Below, in pieces: positions 38,699 through 47,173 of a stretch of DNA of 64,000 nt (position 1 is the stretch's first letter; each line of letters opens with the position of its first letter). The translations under genes were made by a program, and so were the position numbers. The notes below the pieces were generated by a model, which ran no database searches, was not told the origin of the DNA, and saw only the letters and a list, made by a program, of their open reading frames with translations. Source of the stretch: an uncultured Coriobacteriales bacterium (lineage in GTDB: Bacteria > Actinomycetota > Coriobacteriia > Coriobacteriales > UMGS124); NCBI GenBank assembly GCA_934636245.1, contig CAKUAI010000006.1, positions 62,001 to 126,000 on the forward strand, written 5' to 3'.

Positions 38699-39778
38699 AT
38701 GATCGAGATACTCTGGCATGGCCGCGGAGGCCAGGGCGCCTTCACGGCGGCCCGCCTGCTGGGCGCGGCATGCTCCATGGCGCCAGGCCGCCACGCGCTG
38801 GCGTTCCCGTCGTTCGGACCCGAGCGGCGCGGCGCCCCCATGCGCGCGTTCACCAAGCTCGACAACCGCCCCATCGGCGACCGCAGCGCCTCCACCAGGG
38901 CGGACTTCGTGGTCTACCTGGACGAGACGCTCTTTGCCCCGGGCTGGGAAGACGAGCTCAAGCCCGGTGGGCGCGTGCTGGTGAACAGCGCGCGCACCTG
39001 GGACGACCCGCGCGTCACGGCAATCGACGCCGACGGCATCTCGGCCGAAGTACTCGGCCGCGCCATCCCCAACACCGTCTTTCTGGGAGCGCTCGCCGCC
39101 CTGTGCGACGAGGTGCGCGCCGAGGACGTGTGCGAGGCCATCCGCCAGTACATGCCCGAAAAGCTCCATGCCAAGAACCTCGCAGTGGTTGAGCGCGTGC
39201 TGGCCGAGAGGGGCGCGTGGGGTGCAGGATGCGTCGAGGCAGTTGGCGATCCTGCCTACGGGGGCGACTACGCGCTTGCGGACGGGGACACCCCCGCCCG
39301 CACGACCGCCATGCCCAACGCAAACGCCCAGGTAACAGGCTCGGAACGCCTCACGTCTGACGCCGCACCGCAGGCCTGCGCCAGCGCCGACGCGCCCGAA
39401 AGCCACGCACCCGCGGCCCCCTCGCCTGCCCTTCTCGGCTGCGACGGCGCGCCTCGCATCATCCCCACCCTTCGTGCCGCGCACCTCGACCCGGCCGTCT
39501 TTGCCCGCACGACCTGCTTTGAGGCGGGTCACCTGGTCTCCAAGAATGCCGGCTGGCGCTCGATGCGCCCCGTGCTTGACGAGGCCGCCTGCACGCGGTG
39601 CCTGCTGTGTTACATGCAGTGCCCCGACGGCACCATCTACAAGGTGGCCGACGAAGACGGGCGCGGCGGCATCCGCCTGGCTGTGGACTACGACTTCTGC
39701 AAGGGCTGCGGCGTGTGCGCCAAAGCCTGCCGTTGCGGCGCCATCTCTATGGTGCCCGAGCACGAGGAGGCACGATGA
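38699..39778 (+). CDS. 2-oxoacid:ferredoxin oxidoreductase, fused gamma and delta subunits
   Basis: The protein has 359 residues. Residues 1-185 are the gamma domain (EILWHGRGGQGAFTAARLLG, FPSFGPERRGAPMRAFTKLD). Residues about 190-265 are an Ala/Pro/Ser-rich linker. The C-terminal 90 residues are the delta domain with two [4Fe-4S] motifs: CTRCLLCYMQCPDG and CKGCGVCAKACRCGAI. This enzyme decarboxylates a 2-oxoacid to acyl-CoA and reduces ferredoxin. Gamma-delta fusion is known in some families. The stop overlaps the alpha subunit start (ATGA). Confidence 0.9.
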   Translation: MIEILWHGRGGQGAFTAARLLGAACSMAPGRHALAFPSFGPERRGAPMRAFTKLDNRPIGDRSASTRADFVVYLDETLFAPGWEDELKPGGRVLVNSARTWDDPRVTAIDADGISAEVLGRAIPNTVFLGALAALCDEVRAEDVCEAIRQYMPEKLHAKNLAVVERVLAERGAWGAGCVEAVGDPAYGGDYALADGDTPARTTAMPNANAQVTGSERLTSDAAPQACASADAPESHAPAAPSPALLGCDGAPRIIPTLRAAHLDPAVFARTTCFEAGHLVSKNAGWRSMRPVLDEAACTRCLLCYMQCPDGTIYKVADEDGRGGIRLAVDYDFCKGCGVCAKACRCGAISMVPEHEEAR

Positions 39779-40974
39779 AGCGCTTCTTGTCAGGTGACGA
39801 GGCCTTCGCCGAAGGTGTGCGCCTGGCGCGACCCCAGGTGATCAGCGCCTACCCCATCACCCCGCAAACCGTGGTGGTGGAGCGCCTCTCCGAGATGGTT
39901 GAATCCGGCGAGCTCAACGCCAAATACGTCCACGTGGAAAGCGAGCACTCGGCGCTGTGCTGCGCCATGGGCGCCAGCGCCACGGGCGCTCGCGCCTTCA
40001 CGGCCACCTCGAGCCAGGGCCTTCTCTACATGGCCGAGGTCCTCACCTACGCCGCCGGCGGCCGCTTCCCCATCGTCATGATGAACGCCAACCGCTCCAC
40101 GGCGCTTCCCTGGAACATCTACGGCGACCAGCGCGACTCGCTGTCGCTACTCGACCACGGCTGGATCCAGTGCTACGCGCAGGACAACCAGGAGGCGCTC
40201 GACATGGCCCTCATGGCATATCGCCTGGCAGAGGACCCGCGCGTCATGACGCCCGTCATGGTGAACCTCGACGGCTTCGCGCTCACGCACACCTACGAGA
40301 CCGTGGAGGTTCCCACCCCCGAGCAGGCCGACGCGTTCCTGCCGCCCTACGCAACGACGAACAAGTTCGACTTCGACCACCCCGTGAACATGGGCTACTC
40401 GGCCGGGCCCGAGCACAACCGCTACTACAAGTACTACGCTCACAAGGACATGCTCGACGCCATCGACGTCATCGACGAGGTGGAGGTCGCCTTCGAGCGC
40501 ACCTGCGGCCGCTCCTACACGGGCGCCTTCGAGGAATACCGCTGCGACGACGCCGAGTACGTCATGGTGTGCCTGGGCAGCGTCGCGGGCCTCGTGCGCC
40601 AGACCGTCGACCGCCTGCGCGAGCAAGGCATGGCGGCCGGCATGCTGCGCATTCGCTACCTGCGCCCCTTCGCCTCGCGCGACCTGGCGCTCACCCTGGC
40701 CCACACGCGCGCGGTGGGCGTGCTCGAGAAGGACGTGTCGTTCGGCGCGGAAGGCACCGTCTTCACGAACGTGAACTCGGCCCTCTTCCAGCAAGACGCC
40801 CACGTGCCCACCTGCAACTTCATCGGCGGCCTGGGCGGCGCCGACATCACGGCCGACCAGGTGGCAGGCGCGTTCAAGACGCTCACGTTTGCCGCGGGAG
40901 GGGCTGCCGAGCGCGTGCAATTCCTTGGCATCAACTCCATGGCTGACACGTTCGGCTCAAAGAAGGGCAGGTAG
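39775..40974 (+). CDS. 2-oxoacid:ferredoxin oxidoreductase, alpha subunit
   Basis: The protein has 399 residues. Family features are SAYPITPQTVVVERLSEMVE, HVESEHSALCCAMGASATGA, TATSSQGLLYMAEVLTYAAG and NRSTALPWNIYGDQRDSLSL, typical of the pyrimidine-binding PorA-type subunits. The C-terminal transketolase-like domain has VGVLEKDVSFGAEGTVFTNV. It is encoded between gamma/delta and beta. The substrate cannot be told from the sequence; the neighbouring CoA ligase and aminotransferase point to an aromatic or branched-chain 2-oxoacid. Confidence 0.9.
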   Translation: MKRFLSGDEAFAEGVRLARPQVISAYPITPQTVVVERLSEMVESGELNAKYVHVESEHSALCCAMGASATGARAFTATSSQGLLYMAEVLTYAAGGRFPIVMMNANRSTALPWNIYGDQRDSLSLLDHGWIQCYAQDNQEALDMALMAYRLAEDPRVMTPVMVNLDGFALTHTYETVEVPTPEQADAFLPPYATTNKFDFDHPVNMGYSAGPEHNRYYKYYAHKDMLDAIDVIDEVEVAFERTCGRSYTGAFEEYRCDDAEYVMVCLGSVAGLVRQTVDRLREQGMAAGMLRIRYLRPFASRDLALTLAHTRAVGVLEKDVSFGAEGTVFTNVNSALFQQDAHVPTCNFIGGLGGADITADQVAGAFKTLTFAAGGAAERVQFLGINSMADTFGSKKGR

Positions 40975-40977
40975 GCC

Positions 40978-41898
40978 ATGACGGTAAACGCTCGCACCAT
41001 CACCGACGACGAGTACTTCTACGGCCACAAGGCCTGCGCGGGATGCGCCGGTTCGCTCGTGGTGCGCCAGGCCCTCAAGGTCCTGGGACCCCGCACGATC
41101 TGCGCGCTGCCGGCCGGCTGCATGAGCGCCGTGGGCTTCAACTTCCCTCAGCTGTGCTTCGCCAACAACGCCTTCATCACGCCCTTTGCGGCCACCGCAT
41201 CGGTGCTCACCGGCATTCGCGCAGGTCTTGAGGCCCAAGGCGAGGACCCCGACACATTCAACGTGGTGGGTTTCGCTGGCGACGGTGGCACGGCCGACAT
41301 CGGCATCCAGGCCCTGTCGGGCGCCATCGACCGCAACGAGGACATCATCTACATCTGCTACGACAACGAGGCGTACATGAACACGGGCATCCAGAAGAGC
41401 GGCCTTACGCCCTTCGGCGCCCGCACCACCACCACGCCCGCCGGCAAAAACGACCACGGCTGCCTCACGCAGAAGAAGAACCTCTTCGAAATCGTGTGCG
41501 CCCATGGCCTGCCCTACGCCGCCACCGCAAGCGTCGGCTACCTCAACGACTTCACCGCCAAGGTGGAGAAGGCGAGCAAGATCCGCGGCACGAAGTTCAT
41601 CCATGTCATCGCCCCCTGCCCCACCGGCTGGGGTCACGCCACCGACGAGACGATCGAGATCGCCAAGGAGGTCGTGGACTGCGGCCTGTGGTATCTGGCC
41701 GAGTACGAGGGGCCTGCGGTGAGCGACGTCGCCGGGGGTGCCTTCAAGCTCAACCGCAACCCCAAGGAATTCTCCGACGTGGCCCATTACCTGCGTCGAC
41801 AGACACGCTTCCGCGCGCTAGACGACGAGGAGATCGCCCGCGTCGTCGCCGGCCGCGACGCCAAGTGGGAGCAGATTCGCTCCAGCTGGACCCGATAG
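40978..41898 (+). CDS. 2-oxoacid:ferredoxin oxidoreductase, beta subunit (TPP-binding)
   Basis: The protein has 306 residues. The cysteine ligands lie in HKACAGCAGSLVVRQALKVL and CALPAGCMSAVGFNF. The thiamine diphosphate loop is FAGDGGTADIGIQALSGAID, then DIIYICYDNEAYMNTGIQKS. It completes the four-domain enzyme with the previous two genes. It starts three bases after the alpha stop. Confidence 0.92.
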   Translation: MTVNARTITDDEYFYGHKACAGCAGSLVVRQALKVLGPRTICALPAGCMSAVGFNFPQLCFANNAFITPFAATASVLTGIRAGLEAQGEDPDTFNVVGFAGDGGTADIGIQALSGAIDRNEDIIYICYDNEAYMNTGIQKSGLTPFGARTTTTPAGKNDHGCLTQKKNLFEIVCAHGLPYAATASVGYLNDFTAKVEKASKIRGTKFIHVIAPCPTGWGHATDETIEIAKEVVDCGLWYLAEYEGPAVSDVAGGAFKLNRNPKEFSDVAHYLRRQTRFRALDDEEIARVVAGRDAKWEQIRSSWTR

Positions 41899-41932
41899 AC
41901 CCCACCACACGCACCCGAAAGGACCCCCCTCC

Positions 41933-43102
41933 ATGAAAGCCCTCAGCACGTCGACCAATGGGTTCACCGACTCGGTCATCCGCCGCATGACCCGCGTGGC
42001 GCTCAAGCACGGCGCCGTCAACCTCTCCCAGGGTTTCCCCGACTTCGACCCGCCCAAAGAGCTCCTCGACCGCCTGGCACAGGTCGCCTACGAGGGCCCA
42101 CACCAGTACGCCCTCACCTGGGGCGCGCAGAACTTCCGCGAGGCGCTCGCCGCCAAGCAACGCCGCTTCATGGGCATCGACGTCGACCCCGACAAGAACA
42201 TCGTCGTCACCTGCGGCAGCACCGAGGCCATGATGTGCGCCGTGCACACCGTGTGCGACCCCGGCGACAAGGTCGTGGTGTTCTCGCCCTTCTACGAGAA
42301 CTACGGTGCCGACGCGATCCTGTGCCACGCCGAACCCATCTACGTGCCCCTCGTGCCGCCCGCCTTCACCTTCAACGAGGCCGCGCTCGAGGCCGCTATG
42401 GCGCAGGACGGCGTGAAGGCGCTCATCCTGTGCAACCCCTCCAACCCCTGCGGCCGCGTCTTCACGCGCGCCGAGCTTGAGACGATCGCACGCCTGGCCG
42501 AGAAGTACGACGTGTGGGTCATCACCGACGAGGTGTACGAGCACATCGTCTACGCCCCCAACAAGCACGTGTATTTCGCCAGCCTGCCGGGCATGCAGTG
42601 CCGCACCATCTCGTGCGGGTCGCTCTCCAAGACCTACTCCATCACCGGCTGGCGCCTGGGCTACATCATCGCCCCCCAGGAAGTGGTTGAGGTCGCCAAG
42701 AAGGTGCACGACTTCCTCACCGTGGGCGCCCCCGCCCCGCTCATGGAGGCCGCCGTGGTGGGCCTCGCCATGCCCGACTCCTACTACGACGAGCTCACCG
42801 CCGAGTACACCCACAAGCGCGAGCTCTTCTGCAACGGCCTGGCCGACCTGAACATGAAGTTTGTGGAGCCTGAGGGCGCCTACTACGTGATGTGCGACAT
42901 CTCCGAGGCCGGATACGCGAGCGACGAGGATTTCGCCTGTGATCTGGCACAATACGCCAAGGTGGCAGGCGTGCCGGGCAGCTGCTTCTTCCGCGAGCCC
43001 GAAAACCGCTACATCCGCTTCCACTTCGCCAAGTCCGACAAGACGCTGCTCGCCGCGCTCGAGAACCTGCGCGGCTGGCAGGACAAGCTGCCCAGGCGTT
43101 AG
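41933..43102 (+). CDS. Class I/II PLP-dependent aminotransferase
   Basis: The protein has 389 residues. The fold type I core is clear: LSQGFPDFDPPKELLDRLAQ, VTCGSTEAMMCAVHTVCDPG, LCNPSNPCGRVFTRAELETI, TDEVYEHIVY, and the PLP-lysine in SCGSLSKTYSITGWRLGYII. The C-terminal Arg that binds the carboxylate is in CFFREPENRYIRFHFAK. It would convert an amino acid to its 2-oxoacid, feeding the neighbouring oxidoreductase. AAAGGACC precedes the ATG. Confidence 0.9.
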   Translation: MKALSTSTNGFTDSVIRRMTRVALKHGAVNLSQGFPDFDPPKELLDRLAQVAYEGPHQYALTWGAQNFREALAAKQRRFMGIDVDPDKNIVVTCGSTEAMMCAVHTVCDPGDKVVVFSPFYENYGADAILCHAEPIYVPLVPPAFTFNEAALEAAMAQDGVKALILCNPSNPCGRVFTRAELETIARLAEKYDVWVITDEVYEHIVYAPNKHVYFASLPGMQCRTISCGSLSKTYSITGWRLGYIIAPQEVVEVAKKVHDFLTVGAPAPLMEAAVVGLAMPDSYYDELTAEYTHKRELFCNGLADLNMKFVEPEGAYYVMCDISEAGYASDEDFACDLAQYAKVAGVPGSCFFREPENRYIRFHFAKSDKTLLAALENLRGWQDKLPRR

Positions 43103-43245
43103 GGCGCGAGACTACGGCGAAGGCCGCCAAGACCACAAAGCACGCGCGCGCCGCGACCGCGCCGATGCGATAAGGTCGCATGAGGCCACCACAGCTTCGC
43201 TGAGGCAGGTCGCGCAAGCCCACCGCAAGCCCGGCGACGCATAAA

Positions 43246-43294
43246 GAAACCCCCTGGGTGCCACGAGATTTCTCGCCAGCCCCCAGGGGATTTC
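43246..43294. terminator. Hairpin between convergent genes
   Basis: CCCCTGGG (43251-43258) pairs with CCCAGGGG (43282-43289), flanked by AAAC and GATTTC. It lies between the aminotransferase and the convergent DUF308 gene and can serve both. The rest of 43103-43341 holds no gene. Confidence 0.6.
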
Positions 43295-43341
43295 GTGTGT
43301 CTTGCGAGCCTTGTGCGGCGCTTGCCGCAGGTCGCAGCCAC

Positions 43342-43938
43342 TTACTTAAGCAGCGGGTCGTTCTTGAGGTCCTTGATGAACGCGGAGACCATGAACGCGG
43401 AGATAACCGCCATCACGCCGCGGATGATGAGCATGATGCCCAGGTAGATGATGAAAAGGGAAGGATACATGAGAACGAGGACGCCGCAGATGACCGTGAC
43501 AACGGCGCCGATGACTTCCATGACGGTCGGGCCCGTACCGATGACGCTCTTCATGCGCAGGCTCGCAACAGCATCCATCACGCCGGTGACGATAAGGGCG
43601 ATGCCGCCGAGCATGGCAATGGTGATGCCGCCGATAAAGGGATGGATGAGGAACATGATGCCCACGATCACATCAAGGATGCCCATGAACAGCGACGAGC
43701 CACCGAGAAGGGCAAAGGCGCCCAGGTCGAAGAACGTGGCGATACGTGTGATGCCGCTTGCGAGGAAGCAGACGCCGACCACGGCAGCCACCACGGCAAG
43801 CGAGGCGGCAGGCCACACAAGGCATGCGATGCCAAGCAGCGCCACGACGGCGCCCAGTGCGACAAACCACCACTTATAGTGACGGGACTTCTTCTCAGGC
43901 TCAATGACTTGGGCCTGTACCTCGATGGGTTCGGACAT
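43342..43938 (-). CDS. HdeD/DUF308-family membrane protein
   Basis: The protein has 198 residues. Six hydrophobic helices make up most of it (such as WWFVALGAVVALLGIACLVW, IATFFDLGAFALLGGSSLFM and GIMFLIHPFIGGITIAMLGG), in the paired repeats typical of DUF308/HdeD proteins, with a short basic C-terminus (IKDLKNDPLLK). Homologues help in acid stress in enterics; the role here is unknown. GGGGCACGG precedes the ATG. Confidence 0.8.
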   Translation of the reverse strand: MSEPIEVQAQVIEPEKKSRHYKWWFVALGAVVALLGIACLVWPAASLAVVAAVVGVCFLASGITRIATFFDLGAFALLGGSSLFMGILDVIVGIMFLIHPFIGGITIAMLGGIALIVTGVMDAVASLRMKSVIGTGPTVMEVIGAVVTVICGVLVLMYPSLFIIYLGIMLIIRGVMAVISAFMVSAFIKDLKNDPLLK

Positions 43939-44148
43939 ACCGTGCCCCTTTCTCGCGTTCATGCAGTGCAGTCGCGCGCCTATACCGGCACGCCGCCACA
44001 GCTGCAACCTACATCTCTAAGCCACGTTATACCACACTTGGGGCATTTCATGCGCGCCTGTTAGCAAAGCGAAAAACAATGAAATATGTCAGCCCTATGG
44101 TGAAGTGTTACAAAAAGGCTAACGCAGTGGGTAAAAGCGAGCTTTTCC

Positions 44149-44177
44149 TTGCGCTAGCGCGAAACAATCGTTAATAA
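44149..44177 (+). promoter_or_regulatory. Promoter for riboswitch-controlled symporter
   Basis: TTGCGC (44149-44154), 17 bases, TAATAA (44172-44177). It lies about 60 bases ahead of the glycine aptamer. The 500-base gene-free stretch 43939-44444 is taken up by this promoter, the riboswitch and AT-rich upstream DNA. Confidence 0.55.
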
Positions 44178-44235
44178 TGCGCCACGTGCTTTCGTTGATG
44201 CTTTCGGAATGCCACAGGGCAAACCGGAAGCGGAG

Positions 44236-44325
44236 AAACCTCTGGAGAACTCTTAAGTGAGTGCCGAAGGGGCAAGGCGGTACAGAATGTACCAGCCGAA
44301 ACTCTCAGGCAAACGGACAGAGGCG
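44236..44325 (+). ncRNA. Glycine riboswitch (single aptamer)
   Basis: The conserved glycine aptamer core is present: GTGCCGAAGGGGCAA, then AAACTCTCAGGCAAA and GGACAGAGG. The closing stem is CCTCTG (44239-44244) with CAGAGG (44318-44323). Downstream GCAGGGAGA and TCTCCTGC can form an expression-platform hairpin before the ribosome site of an AGCS symporter. This matches the known use of glycine riboswitches ahead of amino-acid:sodium symporters. Only one clear aptamer is seen. Confidence 0.92.
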
Positions 44326-44444
44326 GTGCGCATCCTGGTAGCAGGGAGACTCGTATCTCCTGCGCTCAATGGGCGACAAGCCGACCTACGTCCTTTCTCC
44401 AGCCGTAAATGTATGTGTTACGACTTGGAAAGGAACGACCCAAA

Positions 44445-45869
44445 GTGCAAGAAGAACTGCTCGAGATCGTACAGACGATCAACTCCTACCTTTCAAATTA
44501 CGTGCTCATCGTGTTGCTCATCGGCGCGGGCCTCTTTTTCACCATCCGCACCCGCGGTGTGCAGTTCCGCTGCTTCGGCGAAGGTATGCGCCGCGTGTTC
44601 GGCAATTTCTCCCTCAACGGCAAGAAGCATGAGAGCGGCATGAGCTCCTTCCAGGCGCTCGCCACCGCCGTCGCCGCCCAGGTGGGCACCGGCAACATCG
44701 TGGGCGCCTGCGGTGCCATCCTCGTGGGCGGCCCGGGTGCCATCTTCTGGATGTGGCTCATCGCCATCTTGGGCATGGCCACCAACTACGCCGAGGCGGT
44801 CCTGGCTCAGAAGACCCGCAAGGTCGACGCCGACGGCACCGTGCACGGCGGCCCGGTCTACTACATCAAGACCGCCTTCCACGGCAAGTTCGGCACCTTC
44901 CTGGCTGGCTTCTTCTCGGTCGCCATCATCCTGGCCCTGGGCTTCATGGGCTGCATGGTGCAGTCCAACTCCATTGCCTCCACCTGCGCCACCGCTTTTA
45001 GCATCCCCGCGTGGATTATCGGCCTGCTCGTGGCCGCCGTTGCCGGCTTCATCTTCCTGGGCGGCGTGAAGCGCCTCGCCTCCGTCACCGAGAAGATCGT
45101 TCCCTTCATGGCCATCATCTACATCATCGGCGGCCTGGCTGTTCTCGTCTCCCATGCCAGCCAGGTGCCCGCGGCCTTCGGCCTCATCTTCGAGTGCGCC
45201 TTTAACCCCCAGGCCCAGATCGGCGGCGTGACCTTCGGCATCATCGCCGCCATCTCCCAGGGTGCCAAGCGCGGCCTGTTCTCCAACGAGGCCGGCATGG
45301 GCTCCACCCCGCACGCCCACGCCCTCGCCAACGTCAAGACCCCTCATGAGCAGGGCGTCGTTGCTATGATCGGCGTGTTCATCGACACCATCATCGTCGT
45401 CTCCATCACCGCCCTCGTCGTCATCACCATCCTCTACACCGGCGACGGCGTGCTTGCCCAGGGCCTCTACGAGGGCGTGGACAAGACCAACATGGCTCAG
45501 ATCGCGTTCTCCAGCCTCATGGGCGGCAACATCGGCAACATCTTTGTGGCTATCTGCCTGCTGTTCTTCGCCTTCTCCACCATCCTTTCGTGGAACCTGT
45601 TCGCCAAGATCAACGTGATCTACCTGTTCGGCAAGAAGGCCGTGCCCGTGTTCTCCGCCATCGCCCTCGTGTTCATCTTCATGGGGTCGCTGCTGTCCAA
45701 CGACCTCGTGTGGGAGCTGGCCGACATGTTCAACCAGCTCATGGTGCTGCCCAACGTCATCGCGCTCGTCGCTCTGTCGAGCACCGTGGCCCTGTGCGCC
45801 AAGACCAAGGGTGAGAAGTGCGACCTTCCCGCCTTTGCCCAGGCTGACGAAGCGGCCAAGCAGGACTAA
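44445..45869 (+). CDS. AGCS-family sodium:alanine/glycine symporter
   Basis: The protein has 474 residues from a GTG with AAAGGA upstream. About ten membrane helices are present. Family motifs include TRGVQFRCFGEGMRRVFGNF, FQALATAVAAQVGTGNIVGA, PGAIFWMWLIAILGMATNYA and FSNEAGMGSTPHAHALANVK. It carries glycine or alanine with Na+. The glycine riboswitch in its leader suggests glycine as the main substrate and control by it. Confidence 0.93.
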   Translation: MQEELLEIVQTINSYLSNYVLIVLLIGAGLFFTIRTRGVQFRCFGEGMRRVFGNFSLNGKKHESGMSSFQALATAVAAQVGTGNIVGACGAILVGGPGAIFWMWLIAILGMATNYAEAVLAQKTRKVDADGTVHGGPVYYIKTAFHGKFGTFLAGFFSVAIILALGFMGCMVQSNSIASTCATAFSIPAWIIGLLVAAVAGFIFLGGVKRLASVTEKIVPFMAIIYIIGGLAVLVSHASQVPAAFGLIFECAFNPQAQIGGVTFGIIAAISQGAKRGLFSNEAGMGSTPHAHALANVKTPHEQGVVAMIGVFIDTIIVVSITALVVITILYTGDGVLAQGLYEGVDKTNMAQIAFSSLMGGNIGNIFVAICLLFFAFSTILSWNLFAKINVIYLFGKKAVPVFSAIALVFIFMGSLLSNDLVWELADMFNQLMVLPNVIALVALSSTVALCAKTKGEKCDLPAFAQADEAAKQD

Positions 45870-45903
45870 TCCCTCGTAGCGTTCTTTTTTCGGCTGGTGC
45901 CTT

Positions 45904-45952
45904 GCCCCGTCCCCTTTTCACCCGCGCGGTGCATTGGGGGCGGGGCGCTTTT
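45904..45952 (+). terminator. Rho-independent terminator after symporter
   Basis: GCCCCG-T-CCCC pairs with GGGG-G-CGGGGC and is followed by GCTTTT. It lies 35 bases after the symporter stop. Confidence 0.7.
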
Positions 45953-46082
45953 GTGGACGGGGGTTGGGCGAAGGGGCCGGCCTTCCCCTCCCCGCATGCA
46001 GGCAAAATAGGTATGATTGCTTCTGACTTGGCAGCGCGACAAGCACCTGCCCGCAAGAAACCTCGGCATGAAAGGACAGCCT

Positions 46083-46355
46083 ATGGACAACCGCACGTTT
46101 GCACCCGGCGACATCGTGCGCAACTTCAAGCGCGAGACGGTGACCGACGGCAGTCAGCGCTATCTCTACCGCGTGCTTGCGTTTGCCCGCCACACGGAGA
46201 CCGACGAGGAGCTCGTGGTGTACGAGGCGCTCTATCCGCCCTTCGGCGTGTGGTGCCGACCCCGCGCGATGTTTGAAAGCGAAGTCGACCACGAGAAGTA
46301 CCCCAACATCAAGCAGACATGGCGCTTCGAGAAGGTAGATGCGACGGAGCTTTAA
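46083..46355 (+). CDS. DUF1653 protein
   Basis: The protein has 90 residues with the DUF1653 pattern: FAPGDIVRNFKRETVTDGSQ, RYLYRVLAFARHTETDEELV, VYEALYPPFGVWCRPRAMFE, and RFEKV at the end. This is a small SH3-like fold of unknown function. AAAGGA lies six bases before the ATG at 46083. It lies alone between a terminator and a bidirectional hairpin. Confidence 0.85.
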   Translation: MDNRTFAPGDIVRNFKRETVTDGSQRYLYRVLAFARHTETDEELVVYEALYPPFGVWCRPRAMFESEVDHEKYPNIKQTWRFEKVDATEL

Positions 46356-46401
46356 AAAAACGGCCCGCATGCTGGGATTTTTCCCAACATGCGGGCCGTT
46401 T
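46354..46401. terminator. Bidirectional terminator between convergent genes
   Basis: AAACGGCCCGCATG-C-TGGGA and its inverted copy form a 19-bp stem with one mismatch around a T-loop, with A-rich and T-rich flanks. It serves the DUF1653 gene and the convergent DUF3783 gene. Confidence 0.85.
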
Positions 46402-46421
46402 GCGTACGGTGCGCGAGCAGG

Positions 46422-46883
46422 CTATGCCTGGCTTGGCTCAACCAGCGTTGGAGGCTCCGTCGCGGCGGACTGGGCGCGCATCGCCTCGTGCTCCTGGGCC
46501 ACCTCGGTGATGAGGTCCACCACCGGCCAGTCTTTGTTGGTCTTGGTGAGCACGGCCTTGTAGCCAACCTGCGCCCCCGCCTGGCGGCTGCGCAGGAGAA
46601 AGTCCTGCAGAAGCGGCTCGGAGAAATTGGCGAGCAGCATGAACTCGCATTCGGGCACGAGGCCAGCATAGGGCATGAGCGCGGGACGCATGCCCACAAG
46701 GCCCAAAGCGGCGCCGGCCGAGTCGCCCAGGCGCTCGGGCAGGACGGTCTTAGCCACCACGCCGAGTTCCTTGAGAATGGCACGCACCGCATCACCCTTA
46801 GGCGTGCCGCGGTCAAGTCCCCACAGCAGGGCCGCAGCCGTGGGCTTTGCCTTCTTGGTCTTCTGCTTTTGCGCGTTTCCCAT
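46422..46883 (-). CDS. DUF3783 protein
   Basis: The protein has 153 residues. A basic N-terminal arm (MGNAQKQKTKKAKPTAAA) is followed by a small domain with FMLLANFSEPLLQDFLLRSR, then QVGYKAVLTKTNKDWPVVDL and the end ITEVAQEHEAM. These fit DUF3783. Function is unknown. Confidence 0.78.
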   Translation of the reverse strand: MGNAQKQKTKKAKPTAAALLWGLDRGTPKGDAVRAILKELGVVAKTVLPERLGDSAGAALGLVGMRPALMPYAGLVPECEFMLLANFSEPLLQDFLLRSRQAGAQVGYKAVLTKTNKDWPVVDLITEVAQEHEAMRAQSAATEPPTLVEPSQA

Positions 46884-47102
46884 CTTGTATGCCCCTCTCG
46901 CATGAAACCGGCATCCCAGCAGCCCGCCGACATACCCACCAACACCGCCAGCCAGGCGGCCGCCGGCTTGCGCTTGCGCCACACGACCATTGTCCCAGCG
47001 TATCTACCGTGATATGTCCACACTGGTCTGACACGCACGCCAACGTGGACATCTACTATATATAAGATGCGAACGCTGACGCACAACAATCCCGCCTAAC
47101 GG

Positions 47103-47148
47103 AAAAAGCCCCGCAGCACCGCTCTTGTACAACGGTGCCGCGGGGCTT
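47103..47148 (-). terminator. Terminator of the rubrerythrin fusion gene
   Basis: AAGCCCCGC-A-GCACCG pairs with CGGTGC-C-GCGGGGCTT. On the minus strand the stem is followed by TTTTT. It lies 25 bases after the stop of the rubrerythrin fusion. The 290 bases between it and the DUF3783 gene hold no gene; an ATGTCCAC/GTGGACAT inverted repeat lies at 47014-47052. Confidence 0.8.
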
Positions 47149-47173
47149 CAAAGGATACGCTCAGGCGTGCGCC

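Noticed and set aside
44326..44400. Second glycine aptamer after the first
   Set aside because: The conserved CCGAAGG and CTCTCAGGCAAA blocks do not recur; the sequence fits an expression-platform hairpin.
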